DNA of 64,000 bases, taken from positions 62,001 to 126,000 of the forward strand of contig JAJKFJ010020664.1 of the NCBI GenBank assembly GCA_027382625.1, in the 5' to 3' direction. The stretch is from Tetmemena sp. SeJ-2015 (Eukaryota; Ciliophora; Spirotrichea; Sporadotrichida; Oxytrichidae). Shown piece after piece: positions 11,936-23,790 of this stretch. Position 1 is the first letter of the stretch. Every line of letters starts with the position of its first letter. The notes under the pieces were generated by a model that did no database searches, was not told where the DNA came from, and was given only the letters and a program-made list of their open reading frames with translations. Both the position numbers and the translations under genes were made by a program.

Positions 11936-14190
11936 CATTATTAATCAGCAATTATTTATGTAATTTGCTTGCTCTATTATTTTAGAGATTCAAGACTAAT
12001 ATTCGCTTTCAGAATAGTAGCTATGAAATTTATATTTCCATCTGAGTCGAGTTCTGATACACTTCTTGATTATCTGTGAATGAATCTGACATCGCCAAGT
12101 TCAGAATTATAGATCCTATAGAAAATTAATAGAGTCAAAGTTTCATCATCAATAGACGAGTGAAGCATGATTACTGGTTTTTTATTTTCCTCTTCTTCTT
12201 TAGCTTCTTCAATTTCCTTTCTTCTGATTAAGTTTAAGCACTTGAAGTAGATATGATCTATGGTTCCTTTGCCTGAAGATTACTTTTAATGTTTCGATAT
12301 TTCCTAGAGAGTTCTGGGAATTTCACATAAGTTGTAAATCCACTGAGCGAGAAGTAATTATGACTGGTCACATGACTTCTTCTAAATCAAATCTTGTCCC
12401 ACTAGGGTATCTGAAAACTTGGTGATTGATTATAAAAGCTGCTCAATAAAGTTAGAGGAAATGAGCTGATTCAAAGTTTCTTAATCAGCTGCAGCTAGCA
12501 CACTATAGACAAGTTTCTAGATGTGGGGATTTATTCCATCTGCCTCCTTATCTAAAACATTTTTAGCAAAGTCAACAGCGGATAAATCGAAGTTCTTGAA
12601 ATTAGTAGGAGGTTTTATCAATAGAACTGTCAATGAAATCAAAGTTTTCAAGATTGAAGGTGAGATGGTTTCATTGCTCATCAATCTTAGCAGTGAAGTG
12701 TACTTATCAATATTGACATCGAAACTCAGACTTTAGTTTTCTATATTCAAATCTGCCATAAAATAATTTCTTAAAAGCTTGGTATTGAAAAGCTTTACAT
12801 ACTTTCCAAATAGCTCCTATTTAAAAACACTTCTGCTAATAATGTCTCCAAGGAATTTGAGCTGCTCTTTCTATATAGGCGTAAATTAACTTTGAAAGCA
12901 CCTCGAGGGAATTATCTTTCTAGAGATCGAGCATGTAGTTATAAAGCTGGTTCTTGTTGACGTGCTAATTTCCAATTACTGACAAGAAAGATATTCCAAA
13001 AGACTTTTACTTCGAGATTTAACTGATTAAGGTAGAGCAGTCTAGGTTGGTTTAGACAACTCTCCTGAATTTTCGATAACTCTAATTCGTAATGATTTCA
13101 TAGTTTTAGTCCTGATCGTATGTAGTCCAGCTGAAGACGACTCCAGCCTGTACTTCTGTAATCTAAATAGTTTGCCCCAAATCAAATTCGAACACCATCT
13201 CTTGCTCGTATTGATCTTCTGAGAGTATAACGTTATGAACCCTAAACTTCATGCCTGTCTTATACTTCACCCAAATTGTTGAATCATGCTGTATAGGTAT
13301 GGCTTTCTTATCTGTGCAGCTCGCAAGGGTTATGTTCTTTGCCCAATCTTCTAAATCATATTCATGCTTACTTAAATGGCTTGTATGCATTTGCTCCATC
13401 TTCTGATTCTGATCATTATCATTCGACTCTGCTACAGCCTGCTCTGCAGTATTCACACCTTCTTACTTAACCATGAATGGATGAATATATCAATCCCTTA
13501 TTTTGTTTCTCTCCATTTGGCTTTTTGATCTGCAGTTTTTCAAGAACATAGTCTAGCAATTAGTTTTCCTCTTCTCCATCTTCCTCCTCAGTAGAACTTT
13601 CCGCCTTTATTACTTCCTCTACTTACTCTTCAGTTTGATTCGCCATATCAGATGTAGCAGAAACAAACTTTGAAATGCTCTCCTCCACTTTCTTGAGTGG
13701 GTGCTTCTTTCTTGATCTCCTCAATTATTCTTACTTGATCATGAACTACTGCTGCTGTTTTTGGAGTCTATTCGATTGAGAAGAGTCTATCTAGCAGGAA
13801 GTCGAAGCCTTGAAGCTCAGTCAGAAAACTTTTAGCAACGCTATCAGTCGCAATCCAAGACTTAAAGTGCTGCAAGAAGAGCTCGTTCACATTCTATTAG
13901 ATTTGCATGATCTAATGGAAATTATCTTATTTTGAATGGTTGTAATTATTATAATATGCGTTATGAGAGGATACCTTCTACTAGCTAACTCAGTTGAACG
14001 ATAAGTGCTCCTGAGGGTGAATTCTTGTGCTTATTGATGTTACAAAATAGATCGAATTTATCATTAGTCAAGTCAACGAAATCGGGAATTTGGAGTTATT
14101 CCAATTTAAAGTTTGAAGCCTCATCCTTTCCTTCCAAAGCAAAAATGAAAAATACAACTTTTTTATCACCTTTTTGCTCTAATTAATTTT
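11936..14190 (-). CDS. Unidentified large protein, minus strand
   Basis: A run of mostly continuous frames ending at TGA 11936-11938. Visible pieces in order: KKVVFFIFALEGKDEASNF; NVNELFLQHFKSWIATDSVA; an acidic/Glu-rich linker; TIWVKYKTGMKFRVHNVILS; MVFEFDLGQTIQITEVQAGV followed by VFSWTTYDQDQNYEI, which resembles a beta-sandwich (discoidin/GOLD-like) segment; then a helical HEAT-like region (IQKLVYSVLAAADQETLNQL). A GT-AG intron is likely around 13755. It begins right next to inverted E1 segments (14194 upward), so its true 5' end in the germline is unclear. It could be part of one of the giant ubiquitin-related genes, but no pointer links were found. Confidence 0.5.
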
Positions 14191-14193
14191 TGA

Positions 14194-14226
14194 TTAAGAT
14201 CTTGGATTTTCGAAAGGAATGTCAAT
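14194..14226 (-). CDS. E1 segment, pointers ATTGACATTCCTTTC and CAAGATCTTAA
   Basis: Inverted 33-bp E1 segment coding for IDIPFENPRSQ. Its ends match 44878-44892 (15 bp) and 44901-44911 (11 bp) in the E1 main array. Inserted there, and followed by the 37241-37271 segment, it restores a continuous frame ending in EEFPQKEFVPND; without it the frames disagree by one base. Confidence 0.8.
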   Translation of the reverse strand: MDIPFENPRS

Positions 14227-14254
14227 CATATTCATATCATATAATAATAAAATT

Positions 14255-14360
14255 AGCTCCAGTTCCTAATCCTAGCATCGCATAATTCTTTAGTAGCTCA
14301 CAGCCTATTGCACCAGCACCGATCATAAAGAGTTTGCAGTTGAAAACTTTTTGCATCAAT
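14255..14360 (-). CDS. E1 segment carrying the second adenylation-domain nucleotide-binding motif
   Basis: Inverted 106-bp segment, pointers ATTGATGCAAAA (12 bp, partner 43958-43969) and TGGAGCT (7 bp, partner 43999-44005). It encodes [20 protein letters not shown] and then [13 protein letters not shown], the GxGAIGCE ATP-binding loop of the active E1 half. The partner array goes from GQELMQ to ADGQIILTDPDVIEVSNLNR with only a 29-bp AT-rich IES (43970-43998) between. The join reads LGTGADGQIILTDPD, as expected for UBA1-type enzymes. Confidence 0.92.
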
Positions 14361-14400
14361 CTGATTCTTTATTTTAGTTGCGATAATTATAGGATCTCTT

Positions 14401-14473
14401 ATTTTTGTAGACCTCATGTAAAATAAGTTGATTTGTCATCTTGGTGAAATCATACACATGCAGGTTCTAATCA
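14401..14473 (-). CDS. E1 segment, pointers TGATTA and AAAAAT
   Basis: Inverted 73-bp segment coding NLHVYDFTKMTNQLILHEVY, matching the conserved E1 stretch DFxKxxRPxQLH after the FCCH domain. Partners are 43536-43541 and 43574-43579; the intervening 32 bp in the main array is IES. The join reads NPRITDQNLHVYDF on the left and HEVYKNAQNLHSQDKD on the right, both in frame. Confidence 0.9.
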
Positions 14474-14514
14474 ATCAAAGGTGTCTCTAGCTTCTCAATT
14501 AAAGAGAAATCGTG

Positions 14515-14557
14515 CTGCCTTCGTAGCTAGAGTATTCTCTTGCATCCACTTCGCTCA
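14515..14557 (-). CDS. E1 segment, pointers TGAGCGA and GAAGGCAG
   Basis: Inverted 43-bp segment coding EVDAREYSSYEGS. Partners 43395-43401 and 43438-43445. The join gives SFKLSEVDAREYSSYEGSG followed by IAKQIKVPV, corresponding to the FCCH end and the GxVxQVKVP motif of E1 enzymes. Confidence 0.9.
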
Positions 14558-14572
14558 TAATAAGAATCCTTC

Positions 14573-14598
14573 GCTTGTAGCCATCTAGAAGCTAGACA
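14573..14598 (-). CDS. 26-bp E1 segment, pointers TGTCTAGCT and ATGGCTACAAGC
   Basis: Inverted segment whose two pointers (9 and 12 bp) leave only five unique bases (TCTAG). Partners 43237-43245 and 43254-43265, separated by 8 bp in the main array. The join gives STVVQLLDGYKHRYQDGDE, aligning exactly to the E1 motif VVxxLDxxxHGFEDGD. The main array alone also stays open (one residue longer), so whether the segment is used needs macronuclear sequence. Confidence 0.75.
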
Positions 14599-14685
14599 TG
14601 TTATTTATATAAGTTAAAAAGTCTGATTACATCGATTCAATTTTATTTCAATAAATAAGATTAAATGAATTGAAATTATGAATCT

Positions 14686-14713
14686 CTCCATCTGTCTTTA
14701 ACTTTCTCATCCT
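14686..14713 (-). CDS. E1 segment, pointers AGGATGA and AAGACAGATGGAG
   Basis: Inverted 28-bp segment. Partners 42806-42812 and 42832-42844 (13 bp). The join gives NIDIQDEKVKDRWSRYIGAM in frame, leading into the first E1 adenylation domain; the main array alone runs into TGA at this place. Confidence 0.88.
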
Positions 14714-14740
14714 TTAGAATAAGAAACACGATTAATATAG

Positions 14741-14778
14741 TTGCACATTCAAACCAGCTTCAGTAACAGTTTTAGCAT
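14741..14778 (-). CDS. E1 segment, pointers ATGCT and GCAA
   Basis: Inverted 38-bp segment coding KTVTEAGLNV. Partners 42758-42762 and 42789-42792. The join DVSYAKTVTEAGLNVQNID is in frame. Pointers are short and this N-terminal part is not conserved, so support comes from frame and from its place in the ordered series. Confidence 0.7.
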
Positions 14779-14810
14779 CCTTGGTTGATTTTCCCTTCTC
14801 AGTCAACTCA

Positions 14811-14896
14811 TCATCATGGCTGCTGAACTTTCTCTAAAGTGACTGCCCCTTTTCATCCTCAAATGGAGAAGGCAAAGACTCCAGAGCTTCTTTCAA
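14811..14896 (-). CDS. E1 segment near the N-terminus, pointers TTGAAAGAAGCT and GATGA
   Basis: Inverted 86-bp segment coding LESLPSPFEDEKGQSLQRKF. Partners 42694-42705 (12 bp) and 42739-42743. It replaces 33 bp of AT-rich sequence in the main array. The frame upstream of it on the minus strand is open to an ATG at 14920 (MGKENNILLKEA), so that ATG is an alternative E1 start if the segment extends further. Confidence 0.75.
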
Positions 14897-15001
14897 TAAA
14901 ATATTATTTTCCTTTCCCATATTTTTATAATATTAAATTAACAAGAACTCTTATTTATATAGTTTTAACAATAAATTTATAAAAAAAAATATTTTTAGAA
15001 A

Positions 15002-15055
15002 GGCATTGGTCCAATCACAAGGAAGAGAGTTACTCAAGTCAGCAATCTCTTGAGC
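15002..15055 (-). CDS. BIRC6-like UBC-domain segment, pointers GCTCAAGAGATT and TGCC
   Basis: Inverted 54-bp segment coding AQEIADLSNSLPCDWTNA, the first helix of a BIRC6/UBE2O-class UBC domain (compare LAQE..TLS.SLP). Its 12-bp left pointer matches 42037-42048; its right pointer TGCC matches 38506-38509, where [15 protein letters not shown] continues in frame. Confidence 0.85.
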
Positions 15056-15340
15056 CTTAAGTGAATATACTATTATTTTGAGATAGGAGGATTGACTGCC
15101 TTAGGAATATCATGGACATAGTAGTGTGAATATACCCCTGATGAGTTCTGCATGCTAATCTTTTTATTCTTTTAAATTTAAAATTTTTTAACTCGAAAAG
15201 GCTTCTAAAATCTCTTTTTGAGATTTTTGTTTTTAATCAATTTGTTTTTGAAAATTAATTTTACATATTTTTTTATAACAATTTTTTAAATTTTAAAATT
15301 TTTCTTTCTTTTTCAAATTTTTTAAAAAATGGGAAAAAGG
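15056..15340. other. Spacer with a short open stretch
   Basis: Mostly poly-A/T-rich germline DNA. A minus-strand stretch around 15040-15160 reads MQNSSGVYSHYYVHDIPKAV and may be another small gene segment, but no pointer partner was found. Confidence 0.35.
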
Positions 15341-15790
15341 GATAAATTATTTTCTTGATTTCTAGATGATTATTGATGTTGTAATTGTGGAACGACCATT
15401 ATAAATCTAAAAATAAGGAAATTTGATTTCTCGTTCATACATTTATCTAATGAAAGGTTTATCAAGGAATCAACGAAAGCTTAGAATTCTTCATTGAGCT
15501 CCACATCCTCCAGATAAATATGGAAGAGGGTAGCATCGTCAGTTCTTTGATCAGATATATAAAAGTTTGTACTAGCTGAAAGTATTTTTGCAATCTTCAC
15601 AGCAAGTTTAAGTTTGATGTTAGTAGATTAGAGTGAGCCATTCACACCACTGTAACTTCCATCATTCACATTTTAAGCTAAGAAACTCGAAAGCAAATCA
15701 CACAACTGCTACACATCTTCTTTAAATATAAATTCAAATCATATTGTTGGAAGTAAATAGAAAAAGTATCATCCGTGATGTTCATCGCTT
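15341..15790 (-). CDS. Coding segment of a giant minus-strand gene (3' part)
   Basis: Open minus-strand frame: FEFIFKEDVQQLCDLLSSFL, then STNIKLKLAVKIAKILSAST and LFHIYLEDVELNEEF. Mixed composition with many TAA/TAG codons shows real coding sequence. It probably belongs to the same gene as the segments at 16150-25590. No domain is recognised. Confidence 0.5.
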
Positions 15791-15885
15791 TTATGAATTA
15801 TTATTCAGTCTAATATCTATAGCAATATAAAATAATACTCTCACTAAACACGTTTCACAAAAATGGCCCATCATTAGATACCAAA

Positions 15886-15990
15886 GATGAGTTACGAAAC
15901 ATAATAAAGAGCACGAGTTGTGAAACACGAGTTATGAAGCATACCATATATGAATCATCTAGTTCTAATACGAACACGAGTAATGAAATT
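15886..15990 (+). repeat. Short imperfect repeats of CACGAGTTATGAA type
   Basis: Four related units lie in a non-coding interval: GATGAGTTACGAAAC (15886-15900), CACGAGTTGTGAAAC (15912-15926), CACGAGTTATGAAGC (15926-15940) and CACGAGTAATGAAATT (15975-15990). They sit between two coding blocks of the giant minus-strand gene, probably within an IES. Confidence 0.6.
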
Positions 15991-16149
15991 TGAGATTTCG
16001 ATATAGTTTTTTCTAGCATAACCGATTATAAGAATTAGAATTTTAAGTTAAAATTATTTTCCACACTCTTAAAAATTTTAATTTTATCAATCAAATAAAA
16101 TTCTAATAAATTAAATTTTTATAAATTTCTTTGCCTATTTTAATTGGAT

Positions 16150-17333
16150 TTATTGTGCCTGAAATGGGCTTTGATGAATTAGTAGCTAGAATATTGAGTA
16201 GTTAATCCGCAAAATTGTAGGCAGCATTTTCTCTATGAGAGCTAAGTGCAGCAAGACTGGTTTAATTTTCATTATTGAATCCCTATTCAATTACCTCCCT
16301 AATGATAAGTACAAGTGACACTTTACTCTTCTCATAGATCTTAGCGTCTTCTGTAAGTTTCTAAGTCTTGGCTATCAGTTGCGGAAAGAGACTCTCAAGC
16401 ACAACTGGCTTTAACTCTATATTTTTATATCCATTCATAGAGATTATCTTAGCTATCATTTCCTTTTTAGATTCACCAAGACAGAATAAACATAGTGAAA
16501 AAAATGGATGGAGAAAAGTTTTTAAGAAGCTGTAAAGCACTTTCCATATAAAGAAGAACTTCTCCTCGTACTAGTCATCGCCTTTATTTTGAAGAATTAA
16601 TCTCAAGAGACTCTCAAACAGATTTTCCATATTGAATTTAATGCCTTCGCCTCCTTCGTTTGCTGAGCTTAGCTTCTTTTGCAGCAGATCCACAATTTTT
16701 AGAGTCTACACATATTGCTTGTAGTAGATTGCCTCTGCCTCCTCTCCAAAGCAACTATAGAAATTTTCTTAGACAGCTTTGAACTCTAAATTATTTTTCT
16801 GGAACCACTCTAGAACAGAAGTGAGTGTCTCCATTACACTACTTGGAATGATATTCGTCTTTTAATTTTCTTGTTGGAGTTTCTCCTAAGATTGACTTTG
16901 CTTAGGTTGAATCAAACTCAAGAGTATCTTCTTGATTGCTTTATGCAGCTGCTTACTGTTTCTTCGATAGCCGACGAATAGGAAGTAGACAATTGACTCC
17001 ATGGTTTCAGTGGAGTTGAAATGTGCACTCGTCCTATTGAGGGCAATATATTTCCGTATCACCTCAAATGCGTACTAAGCCACGTAGATTGACTCTTCTT
17101 TGTGTAAGCTTGTGTCACTCTCTGTTTTATGGATGAGGTCGGCTGCTATCTTCAGCAAGAGGTCGATTCTCAAATCTTCGGGCTGGCTCTCCGATAATTA
17201 TAGATCATCGAAGATACTGAAGAAGGCCAGACTTGAGGAAATACTAAGAGAGCTTGTGGGGGGTTGCTCCAAAATAGTCCTTAAGACTTGGGTATCTATA
17301 TCTTCAGACTTCAATTTTCTCTGGATTTAATCA
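16150..17333 (-). CDS. Coding segment of a giant minus-strand gene (helical region)
   Basis: About 390 codons without a TGA. Sequence such as LRIDLLLKIAADLIHKTESD, SIYVAQYAFEVIRKYIALNR and SIVYFLFVGYRRNSKQLHKA looks like armadillo/HEAT-type helices. Long uninterrupted frame, in contrast to the very fragmented E1 segments. Function not recognised; huge helical-repeat scaffolds are common in giant ubiquitin ligases. Confidence 0.6.
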
Positions 17334-17509
17334 AATGAAAAAAAAATGACTTGATTTATTCAAAAGGATATAACAAAATTTAGTTGCATTTAAAGAAGAT
17401 ATATACAATTCAAATGAAAGGAAAAAAATTACTTCCATCCTTTAAGATAAAAGAAACGCTTTATTAAAAAAAAAGATTTCAAAAGCTAAATAAAATTGAT
17501 TTAGTTGTT

Positions 17510-18260
17510 AAGCTTCTCATTTGATAAATCTCCAGACGCTCCAAAGATGCATGAAAATTCTTATATAAGCTCATTAAAGCTAATGTTCTTCATAGATTTG
17601 ATAAAGTTGATGACATTTTTCTAGCTGTAAATTGGATTAGGAGAGAGCAAATACTCTGAGAACACCGAGCTAATCAGTTAAGACTTTTTACTAATCTTCT
17701 CGAGAAGAAGGTCTAAGAATTTGTGCGCGTAAGGATAGAGATGCTTGATATCATAGATAGAGAATTTCTAGAACACGGAAAGATAGAGCTCCTTAACTTA
17801 ATCTTTCTCCAAAATATCAAATAACGAACTATCCTTAGCCAAAACAAGTCTCTCAGCTATAGCTTCAGACAGCTTCATAAGATAATTTAGAGTCAAGCCT
17901 TGTTTGAAGTTAGCTTAAATTTCTTTCTACAGCTTGTGAATTTCAACAGCCTTCTATCTTATCTTGTTCTTAGAAGAGTTTTACTTAGCTAGCAAACTTC
18001 TTAGCTGAATCTGGAGGTTATTGGCCTCTTCAAACTTCTTTTTTAACTCTTCAGATGTCTACTCTTGCTTCTGCTCCTGGTCTTTAGTGCTTGACTTAGT
18101 TTGTAATGAAATCTGGTCTTGGTAAGTTGCAGAGATCAGACATTGCTTATTTGAATGACTCAGTTGGCTAGCGCTAATCAAATGTATATCGAGGTTGTTC
18201 TTATCTTAATTAGATTTTAATGATTCTACTTTTAGGTCTTTCTCAATTATTTTTGTTAAA
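17510..18260 (-). CDS. Coding segment of a giant minus-strand gene (coiled coil plus helices)
   Basis: Open frame of about 250 codons. The upstream part is Q/K/S-rich coiled coil (SEELKKKFEEANNLQIQLRS); the rest is helical (QGLTLNYLMKLSEAIAERLV, SIYDIKHLYPYAHKFLDLLL). Separated from the next segment by about 170 bp of very AT-rich sequence that is probably an IES. Confidence 0.6.
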
Positions 18261-18549
18261 ATTTTAAATTTAGATATTTAATAAAGCGAACTCCAATGTG
18301 AATATTAATAGTTTAAAAATTATAATTAAACTAATTTAATGCAAAAGATGAGGTAAGATATTTATTCAGTCTGTAATCATGTATAGAGCATAAGGTTAAA
18401 TAATTTTTTTTTAATTTAAGCATAGCGATATATCACTTAGAAAATTTTAAGAAGGAACATATTGTAATCATTTATAAAAAGAGGTCTCTGCCATTTTTAT
18501 CTGTTTGAATAAATATTAAAGAGAAAAATAAATTGAGAACATTAAGATT

Positions 18550-21500
18550 AAGGGAAATTTTCTTCCCTTAATTCTTGAATCTTTCTCGAGGTCAGGAATC
18601 TTAAAAAGCTTCAACTCCTTGGATTATATAACTTGAACAGTAGACTCCTGCCCGAAAACTTCTGGTTTAATGAAGATTTGAGTCATAGGAGCTGCCTTAT
18701 GAATAGTGCGATAAGAATCTAAGAACTCTATCTGAATTTTGAAAAATCTCACCTCCTTTAGATTGAGATGAATAGCAAGCTTGTTTATTTAGAGAGACTC
18801 CTTATCTAAGGGCTGCTCATCCGACCTCACATTTGAAGAGTTCTCAGGTCTTTAGTGGAAGTATTCCTAAGTACGAGGGTTATCTGCCTTTTCACAAAGT
18901 TACTGGTAGATTATCTCATCATAGAATCGTTGATAAACGATGTCCTCCCTTCCATTTGAGTCTGGTATGATTATAGAATCAGTTAATAGGATAAATATAG
19001 AGAGAATCAAATTTCTAATTTCAATACCCTCACGATCATCTTGTAAATTTATTTATAAATTAACTTAATTGTAGAGGCCTTTTGTATCCTGTTCAAAGGA
19101 TACGACAATTTGTGAATGTCTACATTCTTCAGCATGTCAAAACTGTACTAGTTGACATTATTGTATTTAGTCAAGAGATACAAGGAATTCAGCGCAGAGT
19201 TCTATCTATCATCATTAGTGTCGATCTCTTCTTAATAATAAAATACTAAATTAGCCTTAGACCTTAGTATCAATTTTCATTTCATCAAAAGGGAAGTAAT
19301 TCAGGCTCATCTTAGATCTAAGCTTTATATACTCTTCTGTCTAGAGTGCCGATAAATTCTTCTCAACCAGATCTGTTTGGAAAAATCTTAGCAAGACAGA
19401 GTTAAAGGCTTATTGATCAACTCAGATAAGTACTTGCACAATTAGAAGACTTGATTGACTTGCGATATTGGTCTTGAGTTTTACAGGATAAGTTGCAACT
19501 AGGACTTTAGGAATTCAAGGACAAATGAAGATTGATCCTTGGTGATTAAACCTGCTTTCTCAAGAAATTCTAATATAGATTGCTGGAAGCCCTTCGGATA
19601 ATCCAAAAATTGTGGGGTCAAATAGTCAGAGAATTTAGTTTTTCCTTGAATCATTCTCAAAATCTCAGTGAGCCTCTATTTTCATTAGTGTCTAAGAATA
19701 CACTTAAGAGCTGCTCTTCTTCTATCAGCGGTAAATTCTTCAGATCTACTTATCTTGAGCAGTTAATCGAGTAGTATTTCAAATTACTTATCATTCACAA
19801 GAAGTTATCTAATCTTAGATTTTTACGACTCTAGTTGCTAAGACTTGAAATAGGATGTCTCTGATATATATTTTGAAACTTGGACTTTAACGCAACTTAA
19901 CCTCCATCCCTTCAATGAGTCTTGATTAATGCGAAGTTTAAATTATGACACCTTCTAAATTTAATTCTCCTGTAAAGTGATTTTCATAGTAGCTTTGTAT
20001 GTTATATTCTAGAGATTTAGATTGATCAAAGATGCGAGGTTTTATTCAGAGTTTTCCTGTCTCGGTCCTTTGATTAGCTTAAGTGTGACATTTTCAAAGG
20101 AATGAATGGACCCGTAGACCTTGTCTTATAATTCACCTGATAAAGAAACCTTCAAATCTTCCTTGATAAGTACTCGAGAAATTTCTTCAGCTCTAGAGAT
20201 AGATTCGTCCTATTTGGAGGAGAGGAATCCATAATCGTAGCCATTCACTCCGAAGAATTGAATTTCAAGTTAATTACTATTGAATGGTTTGCTTGAGAAA
20301 TTTATGGGGGCCTCTCTAAAGCTAATTGGTAGAAGCTTGATAAACTTGAACGGTTGCGTAGTTAAGACATTAACGATAGCCTCACATTAATCCTAAATAT
20401 CAAAGAATGCAATTGGCTCATTGGGCAAAAGTGGTAGATCCTTTAATTAGTCTCTCTAACTTTTCCATATTTCATAATCCTCTTTTGTGAATTTGCTAAA
20501 TACCTTTGTGTTGTGCAAATCTGAGAGATTATTCGAGGCAAATATCAAACCTGCTCCGATAGGCACTCCACTCCATTCCCTATTTTCTTTGCTTCTTACA
20601 ATGAATTGAGTTGGAACGAATGAGTGTTCATGAATATGCTTAAATATGAACTCTGGCTTATTATAATTTGTACAGAACACTGTAGAATCTGGATTGGTTA
20701 TTTAGCAAGCCTAGAGAGCATCATTGATTTGAGATAAAATTAATTAACATTAAAATCCACTGTTGTATTCCACAATTAAAGGAAGTCGTTACTCTGCTAG
20801 GTCTGTATTTAAACCATTCTCTCGAGCTTCATTTTGAATCATTCTTAATCTGACTTTTTCATCCGATTCCTTCACTAAGCTGAACTCAATTTCAATGTCT
20901 TTGAGACTGAGCTCTTTATTTTCATCTTTAGGAACTCTGAATTTAAATTCTAAGTCGTCGTCTGTGGGCTGCTATGTGATGTGCCATAAATGCTTAACTT
21001 ATGAACCTGAATTTGAATCATAACTTTGAGTTTCCGATATCGTTGAATTGTTTCTCTCTGAGACAATTCCACAAGGCGTCGACAAAGTCAGGTCTGGAAT
21101 TTTCAATATATCTGAGGCTTCACATTCTTCCAAAGAGATTGAATTATTTTCATTATTGACAGGTTTTGACTCATTTTGAGATTTTAGATCTTATTACCCA
21201 TTCTTATTTTAAGAATCATTCACTCATTGATAAGATAGGTGTCTATTGATGCTTCATTTTCAACTCTAAGAAATTGCAAGGTTCCAAGCTTATTTAGGGA
21301 TCTTATCAACTGCATCAAATTTTCTGGAGCTCTATTTTGAAAAGAGTTCAGATTAGTGAGTACAGTTGACAATATCAATAAGGTTAAAATCTTGGACTTC
21401 TTTTGTTAGCTTCTATTCCGATTCAATCTTTAGTAATGCAAAAAATATTGAGAGATCTTGAAGTTTTCCTGATTAATGATAGAGAACTAATCCGCTGAAA

Positions 21501-23790
21501 CAAGGCACAAGAGATTTTCGATTTGGAAAATTCTTTTGCTTCAGTTTCAAGTTCCATTTCCTTGCCCCTTGTGATAGAAATCTGGTAGTTTATGTGAGTG
21601 TCAATAGCTGCGCTGGTTAATTTGAACTGCTAAAGTATGGTCTTGCCTTCAGCATTTTTCACCAAGATATGAACTCTATCTTGCTAAGTTGCTGAATACG
21701 AGCACTTAGTGTAACTAATCACTTCCACGCAATTTTCGATCTCTATAGAGGTCTTAGAACTTTCAAGTAGATAAAAGTTCTTGGCTGACTTGTTAGATTT
21801 CTTCTTCTACATAAACAATGGAATCAAATCTGTCAAAGTGTCGACATTATTGAGGATGTCCTCATAGATTATTTGCAAGTTTTCGCAATCTTCTATTTAC
21901 TTGCCAGTAAGTCTGTTGTAGATCAAGCCAGAGCTCAGGTCCATATGAATGAAAGAGTGCAAAAAGCTTATGCTAAAACTCAACTTCATTACTCTGAGAT
22001 AGAATCGCTTAGTTCCCAAGTTTTGAATAATACAACCGATGGTAATAGGGTCGAGGGCTTTTTCAATGTAAGGTTTAGTTAGCAAGAAGTATCCAATAAT
22101 CTTTACACTTGTAGGAAGCATAAGATCAAGTGACTATTCGAGCTTGTCCTCTTTCTCCAGAGCTGGCTTTGGCTTTGATTCGTCATCCGATTCAACCCAG
22201 ATCACTTCATCATGCAAGATAGTTTTCTGATTAAAAAAAGAAGTATAATTCATCTTGGCTGACTTCTTTTACTTTTTACCCTTGGTCTTATGTTTAAATT
22301 AATCAAAATTTGCTAATTGATGATTGAAGATTCTTTTCGAGTGCAGTTTTCTTATCCTTGAAACTTTGAGGAGCCTATACTGGTTATTTTCCTTTCAAAA
22401 TCGACAACGGAACAAGTCTCTTAGCTGTATTTTTATTGAACTCTTGAAGCTGCATAATCCTGAGCTGAACCTTCTTAAGATGCTCTTGTATCATTTTCTT
22501 TGAGAAATCTTTGTGAAAGATGTTCATTTCCTTTAAAGGAATAGCCTCAAGGAAGTTGCTTTGTAAAATTATCTGTCCCTTTTTAAGAACAACCAGCGAG
22601 AAAACGTTATTCTGACTACATATCACATCTTCAATTGGAGTCTTATGCTAGTTGAATTTTCTAGCTGGTAAGTAATTAAGAGTCTTGTACAAAGGGACAT
22701 TTTCGGTGATTTCTCCATTTAGAAGCCTATTTCCATGTCCATACATGGAAACCAGACTTTCTCTTTTCATAAGAGAATCTTGACTTAGTTCTTAGATTTC
22801 TAAATTTAAGCTATCTACAAGAGAGACTGAGTTATTTTCCTTGAAAATGAATCCAATCTCAGCTAATTCGCCACTCTCCAAACCTCCAAAGCCCCATCTA
22901 ATCAAACTTCCCAGTCTGTTCAGAGCTGAGTAAGGTCTTGAGACTGACAGCAAGAAATTTTTAGTCTCAGAATCAGTGTGTTGACCCTTACTCTGAGCCC
23001 AAAGCTATTCCTGAAGATCATTTATTACATTGAGGACTGCATATATTTCATCCACAGATAAGTTTTGGCGAATCTCAAATTCCTAATCCTCAAGTAGATT
23101 AAAAGGAACTTCTAGCTTTGAATTTCTAACCAAAGATTGTGATGGTATAATTGTCATGTTGTTCTAAAATTGTCTCTTCAACTTTTCTAACTGAGATCTC
23201 ATATACTTTTGTGCCATGTCAAGAGTGTACTTTCCTGTAACTACATCTATTGAGAATCTTGCAGTAGAGTTCACAACAGTAAGAGTTGAGGCAGCCTGCG
23301 ACATGAAATTGTTTAAGACTCCTATAATAGTTTGATCAGCCTCTTTCAAGACAACTGCCCAATTAACATCAAAGAAGAAAAGTCTGAGAGCTTGTACTTA
23401 GTATAAGGAATGTAGCTATAGATTCTAGGTTGGAGAGGCCCTCTTAAAAGCAAGCTCTTTGCAGATCAAATTCCTGTGTTTACTTGTCTCTGTTCAATGT
23501 TTTCATGGTACATTAGTCTTAGAGTACGATGAGTTTATCAGTGAAAGCTTGAGTAATAATTTGCTAATTGGGATGTTGATCTTCCATTGCTTTTAGTCTA
23601 TTCTGTTTGTGATTTTAGGTCTTTGATAGTTTTATCAATTGCTATGAAGCTATTCTTAAGTTGGGATAGATTTGAATTAGGTAGTTTTAGATACTCCTTT
23701 AGGTAAGAGGCAGGTCTAATGTGCTCTTTCTTTAAGTCTTCTGGCTTGACTGAGCAAACCCAAGATGATATAAAAAAATGATATCTCACC
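18550..23790 (-). CDS. Main coding block of a giant minus-strand gene
   Basis: About 5 kb in which one minus-strand frame or another is almost always open, with frame changes every few hundred bases from introns or IESs. Representative pieces from 5' to 3': MKEADQTIIGVLNNFMSQAA; GSLIRWGFGGLESGELAEIG; IHMDLSSGLIYNRLTGK; NREWSGVPIGAGLIFASNNL; NLKEVRFFKIQIEFLDSYRT. The region follows the SPRY domain block in transcription order. I do not recognise a named family. It may be the N-terminal and central part of the BIRC6-like gene whose 3' end is at 37560-42652, or an independent giant ligase-like gene. Confidence 0.55.

Noticed and set aside
14194..14936. A second, independent E1 gene on the minus strand
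   Set aside because: Only short non-overlapping parts of E1 are present here, and each is exactly the part missing from the plus-strand array with matching end repeats. A decayed paralogue would show overlapping sequence.
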